A stretch of DNA of 64,000 nucleotides from Novosphingobium olei (lineage in GTDB: Bacteria > Pseudomonadota > Alphaproteobacteria > Sphingomonadales > Sphingomonadaceae). Positions 51,628 to 60,428 of this stretch are shown one piece after another. The stretch's first letter is position 1. Every line of letters starts with the position of its first letter. The position numbers and the translations under genes are program-made. The notes beneath the pieces were generated by a model that was given only the letters and a program-made list of their open reading frames with translations, ran no database searches and was not told the origin of the DNA. The stretch covers positions 372,001 through 436,000 of the forward strand of contig NZ_JABBGM010000003.1 in assembly GCF_012927405.1 (NCBI RefSeq), written 5' to 3'.

Positions 51628-53646
51628 TTACGCGGCAATGCCCCAGCTTTCCAGCAAGGGCCCGTTTTCCGGCTCACGCCCACGAAAAGCGATGAAATTG
51701 TCGATCGCCGCGCGCGATCCGCCTTTGGCGAGCACTTCGTCGCGGAACCTTGCGCCGAGCTTTGCGCGGTCGGCGCCCGGCTCCTCGAACGCCCCATAGG
51801 CATCGGCAGAGAGCCGCTCGGCCCAGAGGTAGGAGTAGTAGCCCGCCGCATACCCGCCCGAGAAGATATGGTTGAAGGCATGGCCGAAGCGATGCCATTC
51901 GGGATAGGTGATCACCGCCACCTCGGTGCGTACTGCATCGAGCACCCTCTGCGAGTCGGGCGCATTGCCGCCGCCCGCTGCGCGGTGGAGGCGCAAGTCA
52001 AAGAGTGCGAACTCGGTCTGGCGCAGCAAGGCCATGGCGGAGAGGAAGTTCTTCGCGCCCAGCATCCGGGCAATCAGCGCGTCAGAGAGCGGTTCGCCGG
52101 TCTCCTCGTGCGCGGAAGCCGCCTTGAGCGTCGCGGGCTCCCACGCGAAGTTTTCAAGGAACTGGCTGGGCAATTCCACCGCATCCCATTCCACGCCCGA
52201 AATGCCCGCCACACTCGGCAAATCGACCGGGCTCAGCAGGTGGTGCAGGCAATGGCCCATCTCGTGGAACAGGGTCACCATATCGGCATGGGTGATCGTG
52301 GCCACCTGGCCGGGCGCGGCGGGCGAAAAGTTGCAGACCAGATAGGCGACCGGCCACACCGCGCCGCTCTCTGCGCGCGGGCGGCAGACATCCATCCACG
52401 CCCCGCCGCGCTTGCCCTCACGCGCGAAGAAATCGGCATAAAGCGCAGCCACCGGCTGCTCGCTCCCCTTATGGTGCAACGTGAAATGGCGCACGTCCCG
52501 GTGCCAAACGGGCGCATGGCCCTCGTGAAACTCCACGCCGAACAATTCCCCCACCAGCGCGAAGAGCGCCGACAGCACACGATCCAGCGGCAAGTGGCGG
52601 CGAATCTCGCCGCTGTCGATCGTATGAAGCGCCTGCCGCATCCGTTCGCTGACAAAGCCGATATCCCACGGCTCCAGGTCGGCAAGGCCAAGCTCCTGCG
52701 CCGCGTAAGCGCGCAGGCTCGCCATGTCCTGCTCCGCGCGCGGACGCGCGGCCTGTGCAAGGCCGGTGAGGAAGCTCTCCACCTCGTCGCCATCGCGCGC
52801 CATCTTGCTTGCCAGCGAGACGGCGACGGGGTCGTCATACCCCAGCATCAGCGCCGCATGGCCGCGTAGCAAGAGCAGCTCGCGCATCCGCTCCGAATTG
52901 TCGAACCGTCCGGCCAATGGTCCCTGATCCGAAGCCCGCGTGTTGTAGGCGGCATAGACCTCGCGCCGCAGGTCACGATCGTGTGCGTGGGTCAGCACCG
53001 CCATCACGCTTGGCGCGTGCAGACTGATCCGCCAGCCCGCTAATCCGGCCTGCCGTGCCGCTTCTGCCATGCCCTGCCGGTCGGCTTCAGGAATGCCGTC
53101 AAGCCGCGCCGCGTCGGCAATGTCGAGCGTCCAGCCCTGTGTCGCATCGAGCACGGCGTTGGAAAACGCGGTGGAAAGCCGGCTGCGCGTCATCATGTTG
53201 TCGGTAAAGCGGGCAGCGGTCTCCCCATCGAGCGCCACGCCCGAAAGCTCGAACTCCTGCAAGGCGAGCGCCACCGCGCGGCGGCTGGCGCTGTCGAGCG
53301 CCGCCAGATCGATTGCCGCCATCGCCTGATAGAGCGTCTTGTCCTGCCCCACCGCGCTCAAATGCGCATCGATGATCGGCTGCGCCTCGGCATGGGCCGC
53401 GCGCAGTTCGGGCGAATTGGTCACCGCGAGCAGATGCGCCACCACGCCCCATACCCGCGACAGCGCCACATCGGCCAGATCTTTGGCCGCCAGCAGCCCC
53501 GGATCGCCCGCCATCGCTACACACTGGCGCATGGCTTTGGCATGGGCCGCCACGGCGGACGTGACCGCCGGTACAACATGCTCGGGCCGGATCGCGGCAT
53601 ATTCCGGTAGATCCGTCGGGGCGAGGAGGGGATTGGCTTCAGTCAT
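51628..53646 (-). CDS. M3-family zinc oligopeptidase (dipeptidyl carboxypeptidase / oligopeptidase A type)
   Basis: A 672-residue metallopeptidase from ATG 53646 (MTEANPLLAP…). The zinc motif HEMGH is at residues 461-465 with the third ligand Glu in 'EWDAVELPSQFLENF' (about 491). 'GGYAAGYYSYLWAERLSADAYGAF' near the C-terminus is the M3 substrate-clamp segment. No signal peptide is present. Family members cut short peptides in the cytosol: Dcp removes C-terminal dipeptides, and PrlC/OpdA degrades signal peptides and oligopeptides. It is the first gene of the same-strand block that continues through FecI, the receptor, transporter and second peptidase. Confidence 0.94.
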   Translation of the reverse strand: MTEANPLLAPTDLPEYAAIRPEHVVPAVTSAVAAHAKAMRQCVAMAGDPGLLAAKDLADVALSRVWGVVAHLLAVTNSPELRAAHAEAQPIIDAHLSAVGQDKTLYQAMAAIDLAALDSASRRAVALALQEFELSGVALDGETAARFTDNMMTRSRLSTAFSNAVLDATQGWTLDIADAARLDGIPEADRQGMAEAARQAGLAGWRISLHAPSVMAVLTHAHDRDLRREVYAAYNTRASDQGPLAGRFDNSERMRELLLLRGHAALMLGYDDPVAVSLASKMARDGDEVESFLTGLAQAARPRAEQDMASLRAYAAQELGLADLEPWDIGFVSERMRQALHTIDSGEIRRHLPLDRVLSALFALVGELFGVEFHEGHAPVWHRDVRHFTLHHKGSEQPVAALYADFFAREGKRGGAWMDVCRPRAESGAVWPVAYLVCNFSPAAPGQVATITHADMVTLFHEMGHCLHHLLSPVDLPSVAGISGVEWDAVELPSQFLENFAWEPATLKAASAHEETGEPLSDALIARMLGAKNFLSAMALLRQTEFALFDLRLHRAAGGGNAPDSQRVLDAVRTEVAVITYPEWHRFGHAFNHIFSGGYAAGYYSYLWAERLSADAYGAFEEPGADRAKLGARFRDEVLAKGGSRAAIDNFIAFRGREPENGPLLESWGIAA

Positions 53647-53694
53647 AATCAAGTCCGACAGCAGAGGGCTACGCCCAGGCGGAAGACGCGCCAT

Positions 53695-54670
53695 CTAGCG
53701 CGAACCTCACTTTCAAGCGAACATCACCAACGAACGATCTGTTGCAACTACGCGGGAGTGTTAAGTGTGCGCAATCCGGTTTGATCGACGCTCTAAAGAG
53801 AAGGTCACAATCGCCAATGCGTTGCCGACACCGACCAGCGGTGGAGGTCCACGCTGTTGCGGCGAAAGACACCACAAGAGCTCCGCATCCGTTCAAAAGG
53901 GGCTAGCCGTTGCGATGACTTCGTCATACATAATACGATCCGAAATCAGCTTCGCCAGCGCACGTCCAGGTTGCGAAACATCATTCCACTCCATAGCGGA
54001 AAGGCGACATGGACAACTTAAAAACCAGCTAAGCAGCGCCAGCAATTAGGCATGAATTTAGTTCCCGAACGGAAACTAGGGCTACCTTCGCAAGTGGTGT
54101 GCTTTTCAAGCACAATCGCCCAAATTGGTTGTTACAAAGTGCCTTAGAAGCGACTGGTTTGCAGCGAGTTTCTCTCTGCTGGCAGGGTCAAAGGGCATCT
54201 ACAACCGAAAATGGCTATTTGGTCCCCATTTCCGAACAAACATAGCACATGGCGGTTCATGAGCCTCGCGAACAGACCCAAATCCCCACTGCTCAAATGC
54301 CGCGCTGGGACGTAGAATCCGCCGGAATTCATTTGCATATACCGATGGGCATTGACGTTGAGTTACGGGGTCGGGGAATGCAGTTTAAAACCGGCTTGAC
54401 CGGCACACCCTACTCTATATATACTTTATGGTTTTAATCAGATTCCTCGGCAGTCTACCTCATCGGATCGACGATCTAGGCAGCTATAGGCATAGTAGCG
54501 CATTGGTTCATGTTTGACGCTAGCCACGTTACAAACGACGTAGCCCAAGTCGCTCTCCGTGGGCAGAATCACCAAAAGAGTATCGGCCCTAGATCTCGGT
54601 TGAAGGATCAGATAACTGCCCAGCCCCTGTGTCCGCTTAAAAGGAATTCAAGCTCGGGCAATCGGCAGAA
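53695..54670. other. Intergenic stretch without supported genes
   Basis: Short frames on both strands lack codon bias and motifs. The segment is less G+C-rich than its surroundings from about 54000 to 54650. I see no RNA gene or repeat; it looks like worn accessory DNA. Confidence 0.5.
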
Positions 54671-55219
54671 TCAGAGCAGGAAGCGCGCCGTTACTCGGAC
54701 CTGACGCGGTTCGACCGGATGGATATACCGGTCATCGATCTCGCCCGCCGGTTCACCGCGCAGCCGTGACGCATAGAAGTAAGTTATGTCGGGATCGCGG
54801 GCATTGAAGAGATTGAGTAAATCAATCCCAAGGCGGAGTCGTCCAGCCTCGCGGTAGACGCCAAGGTTCATCAACGTCGTAGCATCTGACTTCTGCGAAT
54901 TGTCCTCGATCAGCGGCGCGCTGGCAAAATGACGGATACGCAATGTGGCGGTAAGCGATGGGGTCATCGAGGCACTGATGCCGCCGCCCAGCACGAACGG
55001 CGTGGCACCGGGGATGAAGGCTTGGCCCGGTGCTGCACCACGAAAGCGCGCGCGGGTATATGCAGCGGTGCCATCCACCGTCACGCCGGGCAGAGGCCGC
55101 CAGAACAGGGCAAACTCGGCTCCAAACCGGCGCGATGCATCGTTGGGTTCGGTGCTTCCGGCATCACCCACGAAGACCAATTCGGAAGAACAAACGCCCG
55201 ATGGCGAATCCCGGTTTCC
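54671..55219 (-). pseudogene. C-terminal fragment of a TonB-dependent receptor
   Basis: The last 170-180 residues of a receptor barrel are visible: 'SELVFVGDAGSTEPNDASRRFGAEFALFWRPLPGVTVDGTAAYTRARF', 'APGQAFIPGATPFVLGGGISASM', then 'YREAGRLRLGIDLLNLFNARDPDITYFYASRL' and the terminal strand ending in RFLL. The plug and most of the barrel are missing. The 5' edge near 55200 abuts a plus-strand accessory gene, so the break is probably an insertion boundary. Confidence 0.85.
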
Positions 55220-55861
55220 GTGATTGTCCAGATTTGTGCCCGCACCCTCCAGGAAGCGGTCCTTGAAGGCAAGCTCGAGACATCAGCCCGTCCGCTCACA
55301 GGCGGTAAACCCGTCCTACTCAGGCCCCTGCATTGGGAAACCGACACCCCAGTCCCGCGCATGGCAAGTCGTTGCCTGAAACTCGATGACTGGTGCAATG
55401 TCCTGGCGACCTCAACCCACCGGATCTTCGTCAATCGTAATGACGTTGAGGAATTCCTCGCATCGTTCATGACGCAGGACGAGATCTACGATGCCGTCGG
55501 AGCCAGCGCCCGCGCGAGAAAGCGAGCTGTCGAAGTGCTGCCAGTCTCGACATCCTGAAACCGAAAGAAGGCTTCGCCGAAGCAGCAGGTCCCACATGCA
55601 GCGACCGCCGCATCACTGGCTAAGTTACAATCTGAGCCAGCTGCGATCGATCGAACGGTCGAGCAGTCCGAAGAAGCTATCCTGCGCCGTCCTGAAGTTC
55701 TCAGCCGGATCGGGGTTTCTCAATCCACTCTCGCCAACATGATCAAGGCTGGCACCTTTCCCAAGCGAATCCCGATCGGCCCTCGCGCGGTGGGCTGGTA
55801 TGCAAGCCAGATAGCGGAGTGTATGGAAAAAGGGCTGAAGCGGCAAAAAACTGACGGTTAA
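55220..55861 (+). pseudogene. Island protein fused to an AlpA-like HTH, interrupted by TGA
   Basis: From GTG 55220 the frame reads 'ICARTLQEAVLEGKLETSARPLTGGKPVLLRPLHWETDTPVPRMASRCL' and 'THRIFVNRNDVEEFLASF', similar to small proteins of sphingomonad integrative elements, up to TGA at 55556-55558. The same frame stays open to 55861 and ends with an AlpA/MerR-like helix-turn-helix: 'LRRPEVLSRIGVSQSTLANMIKAGTFPKRIPIGPRAVGWYASQIAECM'. The second part has no ATG, GTG or TTG before the helix-turn-helix, so it is unlikely to be a separate gene. Either the gene is dead, or the TGA is read through. AlpA proteins activate excision of mobile elements. Confidence 0.65.
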
Positions 55862-56077
55862 ACGCTGCTCTTGACCCCGGCCACAGTGCAAATAATTGGC
55901 GACGCTCAGCTATCTTCTGTCGCCACCAGCTTTACTGGCGAAGCCCAGGCTTGTTTCAAGGAGACCAGGCAGGTCATCGGAGGGGCAATCACTATACACT
56001 CCATCCCCATTTGTTTGAACCGTTTGGAAAACTTGGCAAATTCTGCCGATGAGTGGACGATTGCCCTCTTTGGGAGC

Positions 56078-57358
56078 CTATTCGACACTCCCTTTAATGT
56101 TCGCGACGACTACCTTGGTGCCTTTATCCGCCCAGAACTGCGCTTCGCTTCCAACCGACGCAGAAAGTGTCCGGATCAGGCGTATGCCAAGGCTACTGAT
56201 CTGCGCCTTGTTGGGATCGAAATCCTCCGGAAGACCGGCCCCATTGTCCGAGACGACTAAAGTCGCCGTTTCGCCAATCCTCTCCAGTTTGATCTCGATC
56301 TTTCCACTTCCACCATCAAGATAGGCATATTTCATCGCATTCGTAACAGCCTCCGTCACGAGAAGCGCGATCGAAGTGGCTGCTGAGGCAGTCACTACGA
56401 AAGAATCAATGTCGCAATGGATCGAGTGGTGGGGAGCCTGTTCATCGAGTTGATGACAAAGTTGAGGGAGAAGCTCCGACAAATCGACGTTGTCCCCAGC
56501 CTCCTGACGCCAGACTTGATCGTGTGTCGCTGCGACTGCGAGGATACGATCCGAGGCATCGCCCAACGCGGTCATGGTCTCGTCAGTCTTAGCGCTGCGT
56601 GCCTGCATCTTCATCAAACTCGACAGCATGGCCAAGCTGTTCTTCACCCGATGGCTCGCCTCCTTTACCAGCATTCGCTGGTGTTCCAGCGACTGGCGCA
56701 GCTGTTCCTCCGCGGCAATACGATCGGAAGCGACACCGACCAGATTGGCCAGTCCCTGCAGAAAGGCAAGATCTGCCGCTTCGAATTCGCCGGCATTAGA
56801 ACTGTCGACCTCGAGCACACCCCATGGTCCGCCGATACGCGCGATGACAACGTTGATCGCGCGCCTTACGCCGTGTCTGGCCATCACTTCAGGGGTCCGA
56901 AACCGTTCCTCTTTCTCGAGGTGGTTGGAAATGACAGGCGAGCCGCTCTGGAACGCGAACCCGGCTGGTGAACCTGCGTCAGCGCCAATAGAAGCCTTCC
57001 CGACAACGCCCTTTTGCCAGCCCACGCCGGCTCGAATCAGCAAATCCGCTTGGTCGCGGCGGTATTCGAGGATTTTGGCGAGACTGGTCCTCATCCCTTG
57101 GGCCGCACTTTGCGCGGCATCGTTGAGTAGATCACCAAGCGATGACTGCTGAAGGGCTCGAAGGCCAAAATCCGAGAGGATCGCCTGCTGGGTCAGACGA
57201 TAGCCCAACATCGAGCCCTCGCCCACTTCCGCGACGGCTTCCTCGAAGCTGCCAGCTTCGGTTCTGTGCGTCGTTTCCACTACTTCGGGCGAATTATCCG
57301 CAGAAAAGGCTACCGGATTGCTTCCATCTGGCTGCGAGGAAGCGGACGTCTTGGTCAT
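56078..57358 (-). CDS. GAF-domain sensor histidine kinase, HisKA_2 type
   Basis: A 426-residue kinase. I chose the ATG at 57358; 38 upstream residues in frame have no support. The GAF domain covers about 70-210 ('LLIRAGVGWQKGVVG', 'SPVISNHLEKEERFRTPEVMARHGVRRAINVVI', 'WGVLEVDSSNAGEFEAADLAFLQGLANLVG'). The phosphoacceptor His236 is in 'EASHRVKNSLAMLSSLM'. The HATPase has the N-box 'VTEAVTNAMKYAYLDG', 'DNGAGLPEDF' and 'SLGIRLIRTL'. It resembles the kinase at 31143-32243 but has a longer N-terminus. No response regulator is nearby. Possible input to the general stress response is inferred from the family. Confidence 0.92.
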   Translation of the reverse strand: MTKTSASSQPDGSNPVAFSADNSPEVVETTHRTEAGSFEEAVAEVGEGSMLGYRLTQQAILSDFGLRALQQSSLGDLLNDAAQSAAQGMRTSLAKILEYRRDQADLLIRAGVGWQKGVVGKASIGADAGSPAGFAFQSGSPVISNHLEKEERFRTPEVMARHGVRRAINVVIARIGGPWGVLEVDSSNAGEFEAADLAFLQGLANLVGVASDRIAAEEQLRQSLEHQRMLVKEASHRVKNSLAMLSSLMKMQARSAKTDETMTALGDASDRILAVAATHDQVWRQEAGDNVDLSELLPQLCHQLDEQAPHHSIHCDIDSFVVTASAATSIALLVTEAVTNAMKYAYLDGGSGKIEIKLERIGETATLVVSDNGAGLPEDFDPNKAQISSLGIRLIRTLSASVGSEAQFWADKGTKVVVANIKGSVE

Positions 57359-57833
57359 GATCAGCAATATCCCTTGGGCGTGGCTAATGAGGCGCCCGAG
57401 GTTTAACTGTGTAAGCTGATATTGGTTGCGCGATGAGTAGGTGAGTTGCGAACCACTTCTGCGAAAGCCCACCTGCTGGCGGAATTCACAATGTGGGTGT
57501 GATGTTACTGGGCATATACAATATCCGCGCTCGCGTAGCGCCTTTCAGCCGACAATCATTCGAATGACTGATCACACCCCACTTTCGCCGTCTGGCTGCT
57601 ATCCTAAGTAACTAAAGATAGTGACATTTTCTCGGCTATGGTCATTCTGGGGCGATGACCACACTGATCATCCTTGGTGCGACTGCCGCTGGATTCGCAG
57701 TCGCGTTCACGATTTCGGAATGGTTCTGCCAACAATATGTGAAGCAGCGGCAGTGGCGGAAGTAGGACCGAGCGGGGATGCCTGCTCTTGTCGCAGGGTT
57801 GATCTTGGCGAGCGTACACTTTGATGAAAGTCC
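57359..57833. other. Intergenic region upstream of the GAF kinase
   Basis: Contains the promoter of the kinase and, at 57655-57765, one possible small membrane-protein gene. The rest shows no motif. Confidence 0.4.
57655..57765 (+). CDS. Possible 36-residue single-helix membrane protein
   Basis: The ATG at 57655 opens a 36-codon frame encoding one hydrophobic helix (TLIILGATAAGFAVAFTISEWF) followed by a basic tail (KQRQWRK). The upstream ribosome-binding site is weak. The helix-plus-basic-tail layout is typical of bacterial small membrane proteins, but the length makes chance a real possibility. Confidence 0.3.
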   Translation: MTTLIILGATAAGFAVAFTISEWFCQQYVKQRQWRK

Positions 57834-58133
57834 TCACATCCTATCGTTTGACGTCGGTCCCTGACGCTCGCCCTCCCCTGTTTCGCATTCTGTTGCAGGG
57901 CTTGATGTCGGCACGCCAATGGCCAGGACTGCATCACGAAGAGCGTTCGCTTTTGCCCAGGCCGCGTTCGCTCGCTCTTCGCTGTCGCGGATATGGCACC
58001 GCGCGCTCGGCTCATGCAGCCAGCCTTCCATATCGGCTCGCTCCATAATCTCGACCGCATCTTCCGTTGCTTGCTGTGCTTCTTTCCATGCATGCAAGGC
58101 CTGCAGCACCAGCTCAGTCAGGTCGCTCTGCAT
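57834..58133 (-). CDS. Hypothetical helical protein, 99 residues
   Basis: A 99-residue, strongly helical protein with heptad-like spacing ('LTELVLQALHAWKEAQQATEDAVEIMERADMEGWLHEP', 'DSEERANAAWAKANALRDAVLAI') and a polar tail. Codon bias is good. I recognise no family; similar small proteins sit in phage-derived islands of sphingomonads. It is co-directional with the Cys-rich protein at 58429. Confidence 0.55.
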   Translation of the reverse strand: MQSDLTELVLQALHAWKEAQQATEDAVEIMERADMEGWLHEPSARCHIRDSEERANAAWAKANALRDAVLAIGVPTSSPATECETGEGERQGPTSNDRM

Positions 58134-58346
58134 CGGCGATCATTCATGTTGGCACACCAATGAGGGCATTTATCGGAGAATCCAGACTGGGGGATGATTT
58201 GGGGGGCGAGATGATGGAATGTCCGCTTCGCCGGCTGATTGCGAAGCAAGGATGCGTAACCTTCGCTCATGCTCGTCCTAATAACGCATTAATAGGTGAT
58301 CCAGCGCCAGCGACGGGCAGACGGCGACGCATAAGTACGGTCCAAA

Positions 58347-58378
58347 GGCCCGCCCCTCGGCGTTTAAAGAGGCGGGCC
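58347..58378 (-). terminator. Terminator of the gene at 58429-58824
   Basis: Perfect eight-base arms GGCCCGCC / GGCGGGCC with a 16-base loop. On the minus strand the second arm is followed by TTT, and the hairpin lies about 50 bases after the stop. Confidence 0.65.
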
Positions 58379-58428
58379 CAGAACCAGTCAGGGAATAGTA
58401 GCTAGACGCTCAGATGGGGCAACGGTTC

Positions 58429-58824
58429 CTATGTTTGACCATTCCAGTCGGCTGCCGCCTCACACTCAGTGCGGTGAACGCTAGTCGCATGGGCGCCGTC
58501 GCCGGATGCCATGTCCGTCTCGCACTGGACGACATAGCCGGACTTGGCGAAGCCATTGTAGAATGAAGGCACAGGCTCACCACCACAGACACGGCACGGG
58601 CCTAGCTCAATCTCAGTAGGTTCTGCCGGTTCTGATGCAGGAAGTTCGCCGGTCTGCTCCATCTTGTATAGCAGCGGGAACACCTCGACTTCGAGCAGCC
58701 TGCGAAGGTCGAGGAATGCCACGAAGGCGTCGGGTTTGAGGTGTGTGCCGTGCTCGCACCGACTCCCCTCGGGAAAGTTGGCGATCCGGTCGTAATAGCC
58801 CTTGAGGCGATCGTGCAGGCTCAT
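58429..58824 (-). CDS. Lar-like zinc protein of phage type
   Basis: A 131-residue protein. The C-terminal half, 'LGPCRVCGGEPVPSFYNGFAKSGYVVQCETDMASGDGAHATSVHRTECEAAADWN', has the CxxCGG…C…AAxxWN pattern of the Lar restriction-alleviation family and related phage zinc-finger proteins. The N-terminal half is helical ('LHDRLKGYYDRIANFPEGSRCEHGTHLKPDAFVAFLDLRRLLE'). Lar proteins of phage Rac reduce type I restriction; whether this one does so is unknown. It is one of several phage-type genes between 55 and 60 kb. Confidence 0.65.
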   Translation of the reverse strand: MSLHDRLKGYYDRIANFPEGSRCEHGTHLKPDAFVAFLDLRRLLEVEVFPLLYKMEQTGELPASEPAEPTEIELGPCRVCGGEPVPSFYNGFAKSGYVVQCETDMASGDGAHATSVHRTECEAAADWNGQT

Positions 58825-58995
58825 GGGGCCAGGATAAACGAAGCCGCTCGAGGATGCACGTTTCTTGGCTGAGGTTCCAATAGAGCCGGACCTTGGACAT
58901 GGGTGGCCCGGCTCTAAGGATTCGAACGATCAAGGGCGGCGGAGGGGCCCCTCCCTGACCGACAACTTACCTAGCGCATCTTTGCAAACAAATGG

Positions 58996-59208
58996 TTAAC
59001 GCTCCGGCGCCGGCCCGCTCTCGTCGATCAGGATAGCTATCCGCTCAGCCAGCTGCCGGAGCTCCTCGCGCCCACCGGCCTCCGTCTGCCAATAGATGAG
59101 CGCAGCCTTCATATGGGAGAGGGCAAATTCGAGGTGCGTCGCTGCACGCTTTGTCGAGTCATCCATGAGCGTTTCTTTGCGCAAGGCCCCCAAATCCGCA
59201 ACCCGCAT
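58996..59208 (-). CDS. Hypothetical helical protein, about 70 residues
   Basis: A frame from ATG 59208 (GGAGAAAG upstream) to a stop at 58996. A second ATG 14 codons downstream (59166) is an alternative start. The core is 'TKRAATHLEFALSHMKAALIYWQTEAGGREELRQLAERIAILI', two amphipathic helices. I recognise no family. Context is small accessory genes. Confidence 0.5.
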   Translation of the reverse strand: MRVADLGALRKETLMDDSTKRAATHLEFALSHMKAALIYWQTEAGGREELRQLAERIAILIDESGPAPER

Positions 59209-59364
59209 CTCTTTCTCCGTTCTCCAGGTCTCGAGCAGGAGGCGCGCTGTCCATCCCCTTTTCCGGGATATCGGAGCCGTATTTAGGTCGCTTTTTGCCG
59301 GTCGCAAGCCCTAAAGCTTAGAGGTCGATTTACTCACTAAAACCAGCGGGTTAGCCCCGTGTAT

Positions 59365-59968
59365 TCAGCGCGACCCAGCCCATCGATCCTTAGTCTGCAC
59401 TACTAGCAATGGTCCGGCCCATGTCAGGCAAAGTCCGAATGCATCTTCAGGTGTACCGTGCTGCCATGTTTCCCATGTCGCGCGGGGCAATAGGACAGGC
59501 ATGCGGTCGTGCACATCGGCCATTTGCTCGCAACCGTTGACCATTACCATAGCGTAAGCGTTGCCCCATTCAGCGGTGTGTCTCCAGACGCCTGCGACCG
59601 CGAATGTCTCCTCGCCAGGGAGCGCATACCATGTACGGGTCATTTTGCCCTTATCACCCTCGGCTTCGGCCCATGCTGTGACCGGGATCAGGCAGCGCCG
59701 CCGGGTGAAACTGTCCTTCCAGAACGCCGTATGAAGCTTGTCTTCGCGAGCATTCGTCACTGCTTTGGGTTTGAGTTTTTTGCCCCTGCTTCCCAGTGAG
59801 AGTGAGCGGAAAGCCCCATGTCATCTGTCGTAGCTGGCCTTCTGCGGCGACGAGGCCGGGATAGCCAGGATAGATTTCACCGGGCACATTCGCGATGACC
59901 TGCAGGGTAGAACCGAACAGTTGTGCGACGGCCTGGAAGTTGGTGGTCATGCGGTAAAGGTTGCACAT
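59365..59968 (-). pseudogene. SRAP/YedK-family protein broken by a one-base insertion in a homopolymer
   Basis: The N-terminal frame starts at ATG 59968 with the catalytic Cys2 (MCNLYRMT) and continues 'VIANVPGEIYPGYPG' and 'MTWGFPL'. After 'GKQGQK' it goes out of frame. The next frame carries the rest: 'NAREDKLHTAFWKDSFTRRRCLIPVTAWAEAEG', 'FAVAGVW' and 'MADVHDRMPVLLPRATWETW'. The conserved Asn, Glu and His of the family are all present. The break is a run of six A on the minus strand (59776-59781); five A would restore one 200-residue protein. SRAP proteins crosslink to abasic sites in single-stranded DNA. Confidence 0.85.
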
Positions 59969-60391
59969 CGGGAAAGCGTCCGTTGGTCAGTCAATAAATT
60001 CTACCTCTAGCCCTGCCAAGTGTCCGGCGCGGCCGTCCGAGTAAGCTGCTGGATTGAATGATGTCCAGTTGCTCGCTTGCGTTTTAAGCGAGCTTGTCGA
60101 TGCGTTCGATGCGAGTCTTGTGCCGACCCTCAGCGGCCTACAACCCTCGCCAAGCTGACATCGGATTTAATTCGGTTCAGACTGACATCCGCTTCCACCT
60201 AGGACGTTCGTAGGTACAGATTTGGCTCCCCGTCGGTTGGCTGCCAAGGGGCCAACGCACGCAACGCAAGTGCGGTGCATCGGTTGAGGTTCCACTACGT
60301 CCAGATTACGCCTGACTAAGTGTCAATCGTGCATTTTGGAGAACCTCAACTGGCGGCGAAAATCTAGCTTAAACACTGGATTTCTGCGGGT
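59969..60391. other. Intergenic stretch, nothing recognised
   Basis: A 420-base stretch upstream of the SRAP gene and ending at the tRNA-Pro half. No frame has a motif or clear codon bias. A promoter for SRAP is expected at its left edge. Confidence 0.4.

Positions 60392-60428
<37 letters not shown>

Noticed and set aside
42276..53646. Lasso-peptide biosynthesis or isopeptidase locus (S9 peptidase with FecI/FecR and TonB receptor)
   Set aside because: No precursor, macrolactam synthetase or leader peptidase gene is present, and the S9 enzyme lacks the signal peptide expected of secreted isopeptidases; an uptake and digestion role fits better.
39779..55861. Programmed stop-codon read-through or recoding
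   Set aside because: The stops include both TAG and TGA, one gene also has a frameshift, and intact genes around them use all three stops as true ends; decay is simpler.
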